Below are positions 8,293-17,521 of a DNA stretch of 64,000 bases, piece by piece. A model generated the notes under the pieces. It saw nothing but the letters and a program-made list of their open reading frames with translations, did not search any database and was not told the DNA's origin. The position numbers and the translations under genes are program-made. This stretch comes from VRUE01 sp963728365. Lineage in GTDB: Bacteria > Actinomycetota > Thermoleophilia > Solirubrobacterales > 70-9. How positions within the stretch are numbered: the stretch's first letter is position 1; the number at the start of each line of letters is the position of its first letter. The stretch lies in the NCBI GenBank assembly GCA_963728365.1, contig CAVSJI010000001.1, positions 744,001 through 808,000 on the forward strand. The letters are read 5' to 3'.

Positions 8293-9869
8293 TACGCCTG
8301 CGCCTCGGCCGCCTCGGAAGCCACCGCCTTGCCGTGGCGGATCAGGTCGGCGGCGCGCTCGGCGATCGCGATCGTCGGCGCGTTGGTGTTGCCGCGCGGC
8401 ACCGTCGGCATCACCGAGGCGTCGACGACGCGCAGCGCCTCGAGGCCCTCGACCCGCAGCTCGGAATCGACCACCGAGCCGATCGCGCAGGTGCCGACCG
8501 GGTGGTAGACCTCATATGTAGTGCGTTCGATGTGAGCGCGCAGGGCCTCGTCGGACTCGCCGTCGGGCGCCGTGAACGGCTCGGCCGCGTAGGGCGCGAA
8601 GGACGGCTGGGCGCAGATCTCGGCAGCCAGCCGTTCGGCGGCGATCATCCGCTCCATGTCGCCCTCCTCGGCGTAGAAGGCGTTGCGGACGATCGGCTTC
8701 GCGGTCGGGTCGTTGGAGGCGAGGCGCACCGAGCCGCGGCTCTGCGCGGTCAGGATGCAGGGCGAGACCCAGACGCCGTGGCCCTGCGGGTCCCCCATCC
8801 CCTCTTCGACGATGTGGATCGGGGCGACGTGGAACTGCACGTCGGGCGCCTCGGCGCCGGCGCCGAGCCGGGCGAAGCCGCCCGCTTCGGCCAGGTTGGA
8901 GGCGAAGGGCCCGGTTTGCGAGGCGGCGAACTCCTCCATCGCGGCCGGCTCCAGCGCCTCGATCAAACTGCCCGGCTCGGGCGTGGTGAAGACCCTGTAG
9001 GTGGCTGGATGGTCGCCGAGGTTCTCGCCAACCGCCGGCTGGTCGAGCAGCACCTCGACTTCGCGCATCGCCAGGTGCTCGGCCGGGCCGACCCCGGAGA
9101 GCATCAGCAGCTTCGGCGAGTTGTAGGCCCCGGCGCAGAGGATCGTCTCGCGCTCGGCGCGCAGCTCCCGCGCCTGCCCCAACTGCGTCGCCTCGACCCC
9201 GACCGCCCGCCTGCCCTCGAAGAGCACGCGGTTGACGTGCATGTAGGGCATCACGGTCAGGTTTGGGCGCTCCATCGCCGGATGCAAGTAGGCGACGGAG
9301 GCGCTCGCCCGCATCCCGCCGCGCTGGGTCACCTGGTAGAGGCCGACGCCGTCCTGGGAGTCGCCGTTGAAGTCCTCGTTGCGGTCAAGTCCCGCCTCCA
9401 CCCCGGCCTCGACGAACGCCGGGCTGACCCGGTTGGCGGAGCGCTGGTCGGAGACCGGCAGCGGCCCGCCGACCGCGTGCCAGCGCGAGGCGCCGCGCTC
9501 GTTGTCCTCGGCCCGCAGGAAGTAGGGGAGGAGGTCGTCCCAGGCCCAGCCCTCCGCCCCCCACGCGTCGTAGTCGTGGCGGTTTCCGCGCATGTAGATC
9601 ATCGCGTTGATCGAGGAGGAGCCGCCCAGCACCTTGCCGCGCGGCAGCGAGACGCGGCGGCCGCCACAGCCCGGCTCGGGTGCGCTCGCGTAGTCCCAGT
9701 CGACCTCGGTGCGCGCCAGCGAGAGGTAGCCGAGCGGCACGTGGATGTTCTGGTTCGTGTCCGGCGGCCCCGCCTCGAGCAGCAGGACGGTCGTGTCGGG
9801 GTCCTCCGAAAGCCGCGCCGCGAGGACGCACCCGGCCGAGCCGGCCCCGGCGATCACGTAGTCGTACAT
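8292..9869 (-). CDS. GMC-family FAD-dependent oxidoreductase (choline dehydrogenase-like)
   Basis: 525 aa. The dinucleotide-binding motif GAGSAGCVLAARL lies at the N-terminus. GMC signatures follow: PRGKVLGGSSSINAMIYMRG and GAYNSPKLLMLSGVGP. The active-site histidine region is YHPVGTCAIG and the C-terminal motif NTNAPTIAIAERAADLI. The start at 9869 has GGAG just upstream; an ATG at 9890 is an alternative. It oxidises an alcohol substrate with FAD; the substrate cannot be deduced. It is translationally coupled to a downstream membrane protein. Confidence 0.92.
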   Translation of the reverse strand: MYDYVIAGAGSAGCVLAARLSEDPDTTVLLLEAGPPDTNQNIHVPLGYLSLARTEVDWDYASAPEPGCGGRRVSLPRGKVLGGSSSINAMIYMRGNRHDYDAWGAEGWAWDDLLPYFLRAEDNERGASRWHAVGGPLPVSDQRSANRVSPAFVEAGVEAGLDRNEDFNGDSQDGVGLYQVTQRGGMRASASVAYLHPAMERPNLTVMPYMHVNRVLFEGRRAVGVEATQLGQARELRAERETILCAGAYNSPKLLMLSGVGPAEHLAMREVEVLLDQPAVGENLGDHPATYRVFTTPEPGSLIEALEPAAMEEFAASQTGPFASNLAEAGGFARLGAGAEAPDVQFHVAPIHIVEEGMGDPQGHGVWVSPCILTAQSRGSVRLASNDPTAKPIVRNAFYAEEGDMERMIAAERLAAEICAQPSFAPYAAEPFTAPDGESDEALRAHIERTTYEVYHPVGTCAIGSVVDSELRVEGLEALRVVDASVMPTVPRGNTNAPTIAIAERAADLIRHGKAVASEAAEAQA

Positions 9870-9939
9870 CTCACTCCCGTCCATACCCATGAGTGAGTGT
9901 AGGGCGCGGCGGGCCCCGTGGACCCGCCGCGCCTCCTCG

Positions 9940-12900
9940 TCACTTCTTGTGGCGATGCTTCCTGCAGACCGGCACGTTCAGCTTCAGGTGCTTGTTGCGC
10001 ACCCGCCTGCTGTTGTGCGCCTTCAGGTTCATGTAGGAGGACAGTCGCTTCTTGCCCGCGCAGAGGTTCCTGGAGTTGACCAGGAGGCCCTGCTTCTTAC
10101 CGCCCTTCATCCAGAGGATGAGCTTGGTCACCGGCACGTCGGGCGCGCCGGAGAACACGGTCTTGATTCCGCCGTGCGGAGAGGTGATCACGCCGCGCAG
10201 GTGGACCGGCACCTGGCCGCGCAGGTTGGCGAGCAGGTCGGGCAACTGATGGTCCGAGGAGACCAGGTACACCGGCCCCTTCAGCTTGCCGTCGAGCAGC
10301 GGGCTGCGCGCCTGCGCGTGGCCGTAGATCGAGGCCTTCGGGCAGGTGTCGGAAGCCAGCTGCGGCCTCGTGCACACCGTCCTGATGTTGCCCTGATCGA
10401 GGAACAGCGCGTGCGGCAGGACCAGCGCGCTGCGCGCGACGTTGGCGTCGCCCTTGCGGGTTTCGAGGATCGCCCGCAGCTTCGGGTGCTTGGCCCGCTG
10501 GTAGACGCCCTTGCCCCCGGTGAGCTTCGTGTAGAGCTTCGGCTTGAAGCCGAGGTCCCTGCACTTGCTCGCCTGGAACGGCGCCGAGACCGCGTAGCTG
10601 CTCCAGGCCGACGAGACGGCCGGGTTGGAGCCGCCGCCGTCGATCGTGCCCGCGGTCGCCTGGGCGCCGCAGTGGGTCGGGTTGAGCATGAACTTGCTGC
10701 GATCGACGTTGACGTCGAGCGAGCGGATGTCCAGCTTGACCCCGCCGAACACGTCGGGGATCGCGTCGGAGACCGCGTTGATCTGTGCGGTTTCCGGGTC
10801 GACGTTGAGCGCCACCCGGACGACCACGGTGCCGAGGTCGAACGGGCCCGAGACGGCTGGGGTGATCACCGCCATCGAGAGCGGCGCGCCCCTATACGGG
10901 CCGGCGAGGTAGGCGCTTCCACCGAGCGTCACGGCGTGGTCGCCGCTGCCGCTCACCGTCGAGGCCGTGCCGATCTTGCTCGCGTCGGAGCAGCTCGGCG
11001 ACGCCTGCTCCGCCTTGCCGCTGCTGTGGGTCGCGGCGTCGAGCGCCGCGGCCGAGCAGTAGGGGATGCCGGAGAGGTTGCCCGTCAGCCCCTTGGGCAG
11101 AGTGACGTCAACCGCCTTCAGCTCCTGCTGGCCGTCCGAGCGCCCGACGTGGACGCGGAACGGGCTGTAGGCGCCGGCCTTGGTGTTGTCCGAGTTGGCC
11201 GTGTAACCGGGCGCGAACCTGCGCGCTCCCAGCGAGGTCGGACAGCTGCCGCCGCCCGGATCGCTGGAGAGCGTGAACGCCGAGGTCACCGACGTCTGCG
11301 TGCCGGGGCGCGCCCACGGTTCCATCTCGCCCGTGGACTGAGCCGAGGCGCAGGTCGGCGGGCTGGTCAGGACCAGGTGCGGACCGCCGAAGCGCAGCAC
11401 CACCGATTTGAACGGCACCTGCGGCAGGCCGGTCGGCAGTTTGCCCGCCAGCGGCCCGATCTCCTGTTCGTCGAACGTGGTGGTCAGCTGCCCGGTGACC
11501 GGATCGGCGCTGGCATGGCCCACCAGCCTGAGGTCGATTCCCTCTTCCTCGCTCTTCGCTTCGACGAGGAGGCGGAACTCTTCGCCCGAGGTCGGGTCCG
11601 AGCTCTTCTGTTCGCCGACGTAGATGTCGCCTTTCAGCGGGCCCGCCAGCGGCGGCGAGACGATTTCCGTCGTGCCGACCTTCGACTCGGCCGGGCATTC
11701 GTTGTCGTAGGTCCGCACGCCCTTCTTGAACTGGGCGTCGGTGCAGGCCTGCAGCCCGTTGGAGCCGGAGGGGTTGATGCCCATCCCGTCCGGCAGGGTG
11801 ATGACGGCCTTGCGCAGGTGGGACTGCGCCTGTTCGTTGCCGCCTTCGGACGGTTCCTCGAACGGCGCTTTGGTCACCACGCTCGCCGGGGCCGGCGAGT
11901 CGATCTGTGCGGTCCCGGGGTTGACCTCGATCGACGGATCGAACGGGACTTCGTCGCATTCCTCCTGCTGGTAGAGGTTCCCACCGGAGTCCTCGACCTT
12001 CGCCTCAAACGGAGTCAGGCCTGCCGGGAAGTCCGGATGCGGTTCTTCGCCGTAGGACTCCGCCCGGTACCAGCTCGAGTAGAGAGTCGACCATTCGGTG
12101 GGATCGAAGCAGGTGGTCGGGTTGCTGAGGTAGGTCCCGTTCCCGTCCCCGGCACCCCCCACGTCGCCCGCTTCCTGACCGAGGCTGATCAGCCGGCTGT
12201 TGAGGGTCGAGACGCCGACCGACGGTGCGGGTGGCCGGATCGTGAAGCTCTCATGGAAGTCGCTTTCCCAGGCGACTTCGGTTTCGAGGAAGACGATCTT
12301 CGTCCCCCCGACGATGAAACCGAATCGTGCCGGTTCGCCGGGTTTCGGCTCCAGGTTGTACAGCGGCACTTTGGTACGAAGACTTGGATCTTCGCTCGGC
12401 GGGATCACCGCGCCGACCGGGAGGGTGTTGCCGGCCGGGAAGGGCGGCGAGGGCGCGGGGACCGCGCCAGGGACGTTGACGACCAGGGTGACTTCCTCGC
12501 GGCCGACGACGGTGGTCGCCGGGCATTCGGTCACCGGAAGAACTTCGAATTTGTCGAGGGGACAGCGTGGCGTCGCTTCCGGGTTCACGGTGAGCCCCGG
12601 CGGCAGGTCGACGTGAAGCGTCCTCACGGTTCGCGCGAGCGTCGGGCCGGCGGGAGGCTGGCCGACGAGCGGCTTGGTCGGAATGACGATTTCCGAGGGT
12701 TCCACCTTGCCCGTGCTTTCCGTGTGCTGGAGCATGTACTGGGTGAACCCGATCTGAGGATGGCCCCCGGCCTGCAGGAAGAAGTTTTCCGGCGTTCCCG
12801 GCGTGCAGGTGGGACTGTCCGTGGTGCAGACGTTCGCCTGCCAGCCGTTGGCCGCGGTCGGCGGTTCGCTCTGCGGTTCGATGATGTCTCCGGTGTCGGC

Positions 12901-12969
12901 CCGCGCGACCGGCACCACCGCTACAAGCCACAGCGCGGCCACCACGAAAGCGATCAAGCGCCTAGTCAT
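9940..12969 (-). CDS. Large secreted repeat protein, Solirubrobacterales-type
   Basis: 1009 aa from the ATG at 12969, with GGAGGAG 5 bases upstream. A clear signal peptide (LIAFVVAALWLVAVVPVARA) is followed by a long extracellular region with no membrane anchor. A degenerate cysteine-pair module occurs four times, near residues 117-165, 387-452, 618-691 and 846-903. Each copy has LP-(D/P/K/H)-G-like starts, a Cys, a second Cys-Pro about 15-25 residues later, then VG or YGHA and GPLKGxVYL-like ends. The C-terminus is strongly basic (CRKHRHKK). Function unknown; a surface or matrix protein is likely. It has its own strong ribosome site and no operon partner. Confidence 0.8.
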   Translation of the reverse strand: MTRRLIAFVVAALWLVAVVPVARADTGDIIEPQSEPPTAANGWQANVCTTDSPTCTPGTPENFFLQAGGHPQIGFTQYMLQHTESTGKVEPSEIVIPTKPLVGQPPAGPTLARTVRTLHVDLPPGLTVNPEATPRCPLDKFEVLPVTECPATTVVGREEVTLVVNVPGAVPAPSPPFPAGNTLPVGAVIPPSEDPSLRTKVPLYNLEPKPGEPARFGFIVGGTKIVFLETEVAWESDFHESFTIRPPAPSVGVSTLNSRLISLGQEAGDVGGAGDGNGTYLSNPTTCFDPTEWSTLYSSWYRAESYGEEPHPDFPAGLTPFEAKVEDSGGNLYQQEECDEVPFDPSIEVNPGTAQIDSPAPASVVTKAPFEEPSEGGNEQAQSHLRKAVITLPDGMGINPSGSNGLQACTDAQFKKGVRTYDNECPAESKVGTTEIVSPPLAGPLKGDIYVGEQKSSDPTSGEEFRLLVEAKSEEEGIDLRLVGHASADPVTGQLTTTFDEQEIGPLAGKLPTGLPQVPFKSVVLRFGGPHLVLTSPPTCASAQSTGEMEPWARPGTQTSVTSAFTLSSDPGGGSCPTSLGARRFAPGYTANSDNTKAGAYSPFRVHVGRSDGQQELKAVDVTLPKGLTGNLSGIPYCSAAALDAATHSSGKAEQASPSCSDASKIGTASTVSGSGDHAVTLGGSAYLAGPYRGAPLSMAVITPAVSGPFDLGTVVVRVALNVDPETAQINAVSDAIPDVFGGVKLDIRSLDVNVDRSKFMLNPTHCGAQATAGTIDGGGSNPAVSSAWSSYAVSAPFQASKCRDLGFKPKLYTKLTGGKGVYQRAKHPKLRAILETRKGDANVARSALVLPHALFLDQGNIRTVCTRPQLASDTCPKASIYGHAQARSPLLDGKLKGPVYLVSSDHQLPDLLANLRGQVPVHLRGVITSPHGGIKTVFSGAPDVPVTKLILWMKGGKKQGLLVNSRNLCAGKKRLSSYMNLKAHNSRRVRNKHLKLNVPVCRKHRHKK

Positions 12970-13351
12970 TCGTCTCCTCCAATTTCGCCATTGACGTTCA
13001 GTTTGAGTCCCTGCAATGGCGCTTCCCGCTCCCGCGTACAAATGTACACGTCCTTACCCGCCCACTGGAATAGGGAAAACCCGCAGGACTTGGGAGTTGC
13101 GCTACGGATCGAGCTTCCCCACCAAATGGCGCTTTGAAAAGCCAACCAGCTTGCCCGGATTTGGCTCTATTACTGCCCTTTGTGAAGAACGACGGCCTAC
13201 CGAACGTTTGCTCAGTGCACACCGGCGCCGAGACGCTGCCGTTCGGCCCCAACCTTTGGGCCCTCCCGGCGGCAGCGCTCTGGACGCCCGCCTGAGCAGA
13301 TCTCCGTCAAGCCGCTGAACCTTCCCGAGTCTCGCCCCGTAGCCGCGAGTG
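12970..13351. other. Intergenic region, no gene seen
   Basis: About 380 bp between two divergent genes. It must hold both promoters. I see a short dyad GTACAAATGTAC at 13035-13046 and the ribosome site of the large secreted protein next to 12969. No supported ORF, RNA or repeat was found. Confidence 0.5.
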
Positions 13352-13726
13352 ATGGGATTCGACACAGGAAGGCTCCGACGGTCCGCGCCCGCGATTGCCT
13401 CGGTGGGCGTTGTCGCCCTTCTGGCCGCCGGCCAGGCAAATGGCGGCGGCAATCAGCCGGCCGCCGGCCGCTCGGAGCCTCATGCCAAGGTTCGGATCAG
13501 CAACTTCAAGTTCAAGCCGTTCAAGCTGACCGTCGCGCGCAGCGCCGAGGTGACCTTCGTCAACCGCGACTCGGCCGCTCACGAGCCGTCAAAGAAGGGC
13601 AGCTTCGACACGGGCCTGATCGCGCCCGGCAAGTCGGAGTCGGTCCGCTTCTCCAGGCCCGGCACCTACCGCTACGTCTGCTCCAACCATCCCTTCATGC
13701 ACGGCAAGATCGTCGTTCTGCGCTGA
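13352..13726 (+). CDS. Exported cupredoxin (plastocyanin-like)
   Basis: 124 aa from the ATG at 13352 (a GTG one codon earlier is also in frame). An N-terminal hydrophobic segment is followed by a type I copper domain. The ligands are visible: His in SAAHEPS, then Cys, His and Met in CSNHPFMHG. Length and ligand spacing fit small amicyanin/plastocyanin-like electron carriers, anchored or secreted outside the membrane. The redox partner is not evident from the neighbours. Confidence 0.88.
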   Translation: MGFDTGRLRRSAPAIASVGVVALLAAGQANGGGNQPAAGRSEPHAKVRISNFKFKPFKLTVARSAEVTFVNRDSAAHEPSKKGSFDTGLIAPGKSESVRFSRPGTYRYVCSNHPFMHGKIVVLR

Positions 13727-13766
13727 GCGGATCACGACGAGCGGCACACCGGCACGCACGTCGCGA

Positions 13767-14117
13767 TCAAGCGGCGACCGCCAGGAACTGTTCGGCGGCC
13801 TCGAGCGCCTCGCAGCCGTAGACCACCGACGGCCCGCCGCCCATCATCACCGCGACGCCGATCGTCTCGACGATCTCCTCACGCGTGGCGCCCGCCTCGA
13901 GCGCGTCGTGCGTGTGGTAGGAGATACAGCCGTCGCAGTGCACGGCGATCCCGATCGCCAGCGCCAGCAGCTCCTTGGTCTTGGTGTCCAGCACCCCATC
14001 GGAGGAGGCGCTGGCGTGCAGCTGCCCGAACCCCTCCATCACCCCCGGCGCCTGCTCCCCCAGCCGCCCGATCATCTCCTGCAGGTGCGCCTGAATTTCC
14101 CGGTAGTCCTTGGCCAT
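13767..14117 (-). CDS. Carboxymuconolactone decarboxylase/AhpD-like protein
   Basis: 116 aa from the ATG at 14117, preceded by GGAGGAG. The AhpD-type redox motif is present as CDGCISYHTHDA (Cys-x2-Cys-x3-His), followed by ATREEIVETIGVAVMMGGGP. Such proteins reduce peroxiredoxin partners or act on carboxymuconolactone-type substrates. The CxxC plus His favours a thiol peroxidase role. The neighbours give no pathway. Confidence 0.88.
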   Translation of the reverse strand: MAKDYREIQAHLQEMIGRLGEQAPGVMEGFGQLHASASSDGVLDTKTKELLALAIGIAVHCDGCISYHTHDALEAGATREEIVETIGVAVMMGGGPSVVYGCEALEAAEQFLAVAA

Positions 14118-14307
14118 GCTCAACTCCTCCTGGCTCGCGTGCGGTCTTGACGAATCTAGGCGCCCATACCCCCCTTCGTCATCCGGGTAAATCCGCGCGA
14201 ACCACGGGGAAACCCCGCCCCGCGGCCGCATGCTTCCCGGCGAGCCCTGGGGGGCGACTGCTCAAGCTGCCATGAGCCATTGCCGATGGGTGGTTGCCTT
14301 GTCTGAG

Positions 14308-15273
14308 ATGCCGAAGTCCGTCCCACCCCCCGGTTCACGGCCCCTTTGGGGTGCCGCGAGCACTGCCGGAAGCCCGCCGCCGGCGGCGCCGGAAGCGACT
14401 GCGACAACGCCGGGCAACGGCGGGGGCTCGCTGGAGCCCCTGTCCCGCCGGCTCCTGCAGGTGGTGGCGGTGCTCTCGCTGCTGCTCGTCGCCGTCGTCG
14501 CCAACTCCGCCCTGCGCGGCGGCGGGAGCGCGTCCGAGCTCAACCCGGTCGCCGCAGCCGCCGCGAGGGCGGAGGACTATCCCGGCTTCAGGTTCAACCT
14601 CTACGTCGTCTACAGCTCGCCCGCCCTGCCGGGCCCCCTCAGCGCCCAGGGCGACGGCGCCTACAACGCCGACACCGAACGCACGCGGGTGGCGCTCTCG
14701 CTCGGCAGCTCCCCCGCCGGCCCAATCAAGCTGGTCGAGCTCAGCGACAACACCTACACCTACGAGAAGAGCAGCACCGACTCGGCGGGACTGCCGCCCG
14801 GCAAGGAATGGGTGCGAACCGAAAAGGACGAAGGCGGAGAAGACGCAGGTCTCGAATTCGACGAAGCGATGCAGATACTCGACCGTTCCGGCCACGTCCA
14901 TGTCGTCGGACGCCAGTCCGTGAACGGCAGGATGACGCGGCGCTACCGCGCCGACATCGCCATCCCGAAGCTGGTCGAGTTGCTGCGCGAACAGGGCAAG
15001 GGCGACGCCGCCGACGCCTACGAAAGCCTCGAGGGCCTCGCCCCGACCGGGGTCAGCGCCGAAGCATGGATCGACCGCAAGAACACGCTCCGCCGGATGA
15101 GGTTCGTGATGCCGGCCCCCGGCAAGGACGGAGCGCCGCCGATGACCATGGACATGCGGATGGACCTCTTCAGCTTCAACGCCCACCCGGATATCCAGAT
15201 GCCCGACCCCGACACCGTCATCGACGGCCCACTCGACAGCTCAGCCGCACCAACCTCAGCCTCCGCCAGCTGA
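14308..15273 (+). CDS. Membrane-anchored LppX/LolA-fold-like exported protein
   Basis: 321 aa from the ATG at 14308. After a Pro-rich cytoplasmic start, one membrane segment (LLQVVAVLSLLLVAVVANSA) leads to an extracytoplasmic domain. It resembles the LppX/LprAFG lipoprotein fold: alternating strands, the segment VNGRMTRRYRADIAI, and SAEAWIDRKNTLRRMRFVM. A paralogue lies at 26048-26947 in the accessory region and shares AWID...LRRM and PPMTMDMRMDLF-like segments. Lipid or glycolipid binding is inferred from the fold only. Confidence 0.65.
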   Translation: MPKSVPPPGSRPLWGAASTAGSPPPAAPEATATTPGNGGGSLEPLSRRLLQVVAVLSLLLVAVVANSALRGGGSASELNPVAAAAARAEDYPGFRFNLYVVYSSPALPGPLSAQGDGAYNADTERTRVALSLGSSPAGPIKLVELSDNTYTYEKSSTDSAGLPPGKEWVRTEKDEGGEDAGLEFDEAMQILDRSGHVHVVGRQSVNGRMTRRYRADIAIPKLVELLREQGKGDAADAYESLEGLAPTGVSAEAWIDRKNTLRRMRFVMPAPGKDGAPPMTMDMRMDLFSFNAHPDIQMPDPDTVIDGPLDSSAAPTSASAS

Positions 15274-15319
15274 GCGCCATGTAAATCAGTCCTTGCCCCC
15301 CTCACCGAGGCTCCCCGGT

Positions 15320-16204
15320 CTAATGGTTCGCCTCCTCGGCGAGTGCCCGCCGCAGCGCCTCGTCGAAGGACTCGGGCTCGATCCCGAACGGCTCCGCGCC
15401 GGAGGAGTCGGTGACCACGGTCGCCGTGGTCAGGCCCTCGACGAGCGGGCGCGCCACCTTGGTGTCAACCGGCGTGACCAGGCCCAGCCAGAGCGCCGAG
15501 AGCCAGGGCGTGATGAACGGCACTGGGATCTTGCGCCGAGGCGACTTGCCGAGCGCAACCGCCATCCGGTCGAGCATGTCCGAGTAGGAGAGGACGTCGG
15601 GGCCGCCGATCTGGACCTCGAGGCCCTCGGACTCCGGCACCTCGGGCGCCCGCCGCAGGTACTCGATCGTGGCGTCGATGCCGATCGGCTGGGTCGCCGT
15701 CCGCAGCCAGCTCGGGGCGATCATCACCGGCAGGCGGTCGGCCAGGTAACGCAGCGTCCGGTAGGACTCGCTGCCGGCGCCGACGACCATCGCGGCGCGG
15801 AAGTAGGTCAGCGGAGGGCCCTCGGCGGCAAGGATGCGCGCGGTCTCATGGCGGCTGCGCAGGTGCTTGGACTCCGACGCGTCCCCGAGTCCGCCCAGGT
15901 AGATGACCCGTCCGACCCCTTCGCGCTTCGCCATCCGGGCGAAGTTGGCGGCAGCGACGCGCTCGCGCTCGTCGAAGCCGGCGCCGCCGGCCATCGCGTG
16001 CACGAGGTAGTAGGCGACGTCGACCCCCTCCCCAACGCCCTCGAGGCTGGCGGCGTCGGTGACGTCGCCTACCCGCAGCTCGACCCCCAGCTCCTCCAGA
16101 TGCGCCGCCCGGAACCGGTCGCGGACCAGGCACCTGACCGGGGCCGTGCCGGCCAGCGCCGCCGCCAGCCGGCCGCCGACGAAGCCGGTCGCTCCCGCGA
16201 TCAG
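15320..16204 (-). CDS. NAD(P)H-binding SDR-type protein without a canonical start codon
   Basis: The frame encodes a full Rossmann entry, IAGATGFVGGRLAAALAG, then CLVRD and VDVAYYLVHAMAGG, and continues to EEANH at the C-terminus (about 295 aa). An in-frame TGA lies at 16223-16225. No ATG, GTG or TTG occurs between it and the Rossmann motif. Possible starts are CTG at 16204 or ATC at 16219; the first canonical start is GTG at 16003, which would remove the nucleotide-binding motif. The product resembles atypical SDR proteins of the NmrA/DUF2867 type. The divergent SRPBCC gene 16269-16724 is its likely functional partner. Confidence 0.75.
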   Translation of the reverse strand: MIAGATGFVGGRLAAALAGTAPVRCLVRDRFRAAHLEELGVELRVGDVTDAASLEGVGEGVDVAYYLVHAMAGGAGFDERERVAAANFARMAKREGVGRVIYLGGLGDASESKHLRSRHETARILAAEGPPLTYFRAAMVVGAGSESYRTLRYLADRLPVMIAPSWLRTATQPIGIDATIEYLRRAPEVPESEGLEVQIGGPDVLSYSDMLDRMAVALGKSPRRKIPVPFITPWLSALWLGLVTPVDTKVARPLVEGLTTATVVTDSSGAEPFGIEPESFDEALRRALAEEANH

Positions 16205-16268
16205 AGTGCTCTGGGCGATTGCTCAAAGCTACCCGACGCCCCGCGGCGAGCCTGCGAGACTGGCGCCC

Positions 16269-16724
16269 GTGTCCGAGCACCTCCTCGAGCGCAGCCAGCG
16301 GGTCGGCGTCCCGGCTGAGCGCGCCTTCGACTTCTACGCCGATGCTCGCAACCTCGAGCCGATGACCCCGCCCTGGCTTCACTTCCAGCTCACCACCCCG
16401 GGCCCGATCGCGATGGGGGCGGGCACCCTCCTCGACTACCGCATGCGGCTGCACGGGGTGCCGATCCGCTGGCAGACGCGGATCGAGACCTGGGAGCGGC
16501 CGCTGCGCTTCACCGACACCCAGGTCCGCGGTCCCTATCTGCTCTGGGAGCACACCCATTGGTTCGAGCCGGACGGTGAGGATGCGTGCACGATGCACGA
16601 CCGTGTCCGCTACGCGATCCCCTACGGTCAGCTCGGCGAGCTCGCCCACCGCGTCTTCGTCCGCCGCGACCTCGAGCGCATCTTCGACTTCCGCCGCGAC
16701 GCCTTCGCCGCCCGCTTCGCCTGA
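16269..16724 (+). CDS. SRPBCC/START-fold protein
   Basis: 151 aa from the GTG at 16269. The N-terminus (RSQRVGVPAERAFDFYADAR) and the central WQTRIETWERPLRFTDTQV segment match the SRPBCC hydrophobic-ligand-binding superfamily. It ends two bases before the stop of the convergent DUF1295 gene. It lies divergent to an NAD(P)-binding SDR gene; such domains often occur together or fused. The ligand is unknown. Confidence 0.85.
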   Translation: MSEHLLERSQRVGVPAERAFDFYADARNLEPMTPPWLHFQLTTPGPIAMGAGTLLDYRMRLHGVPIRWQTRIETWERPLRFTDTQVRGPYLLWEHTHWFEPDGEDACTMHDRVRYAIPYGQLGELAHRVFVRRDLERIFDFRRDAFAARFA

Positions 16725-16726
16725 GG

Positions 16727-17521
16727 TCAGCCGCCCGACCCGCGCCGGGGCGGCCAGGGGAAGAAGGGGCTGGTGCGGGCGATGTAGTCCGCATAGCCCT
16801 CGCGTCGCTTGGCCAGGGAGCGCTCGAGCAGAGCGGCGCCGCTGACCCTGATCAGCAGAACGGACATGACCACCGGCCCCACGATGGTCCACCAGGCGCT
16901 GCCGGTCGCAAGCGCGATGAGCCAGATCCCCCACCACACGCAGAAGTCGCCGAAGTAGTTCGGGTGGCGCGTGTAGCGCCAGAGGCCGCGGTCCATCACC
17001 TTCCCCCGGTTCGCCGGGTCGGCCTTGAAGCGGGCCAGCTGCTGGTCGCCGAGCGCCTCGAAGGCGAGCCCGACAGCCCAGACCGCGGTCCCGACCCAGT
17101 CGAGCACGCCGAGCCCGGCGGGCGTGGAGTCGTTCATCGCCACCTGCACCGGAAACGAGACGACCCAGATCAGCGCACCCTGCAGCCAGAACACCACGAA
17201 CAGGCTGCGCAGCGGCCAGCGCTCCCCGTGACGACGGCGCATCGCCGCGTAGCGGTAGTCCTCGCCTTTGCCCAGGTTGCGGCGGGCCAGATAGAGCGTG
17301 AGGCGCAGCCCCCATGCCGTCACCAGCAGGACGAGGAGCAGCCGGCGATCGGAGCTGCCGTCGCCGAGGGCGTAGGCGGCCCAGGCGACGATCACGAAGC
17401 CGCTGCCCCAGAAGACGTCGACGATCGAGGTGTCCTCGAGCGCGAGGCTGACTGCCCACAGCGCCGTGACGAGGGCAAGCACCAGCCCCGCCTCCACCGC
17501 GAGCAGGCCGGCGCTGCTCAT
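16727..17521 (-). CDS. DUF1295 membrane reductase/methyltransferase-like protein
   Basis: 264 aa with about six to seven membrane helices. Characteristic family segments are SIVDVFWGSGFV, AWGLRLTLYLARRN and the C-terminal GLWRYTRHPNYFGDFCVWWG (steroid 5-alpha-reductase/ICMT-like fold). The ATG at 17521 overlaps the stop of the upstream acyltransferase by 4 bases (ATGA), so the pair is coupled. It probably acts on a lipid or isoprenoid in the membrane; the substrate is not known. Confidence 0.88.
   Translation of the reverse strand: MSSAGLLAVEAGLVLALVTALWAVSLALEDTSIVDVFWGSGFVIVAWAAYALGDGSSDRRLLLVLLVTAWGLRLTLYLARRNLGKGEDYRYAAMRRRHGERWPLRSLFVVFWLQGALIWVVSFPVQVAMNDSTPAGLGVLDWVGTAVWAVGLAFEALGDQQLARFKADPANRGKVMDRGLWRYTRHPNYFGDFCVWWGIWLIALATGSAWWTIVGPVVMSVLLIRVSGAALLERSLAKRREGYADYIARTSPFFPWPPRRGSGG

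Noticed and set aside
9889..13137. Long plus-strand open frame of over 1000 codons
   Set aside because: It is antisense to the secreted repeat protein, which has a signal peptide and ribosome site; the plus frame shows no domain.
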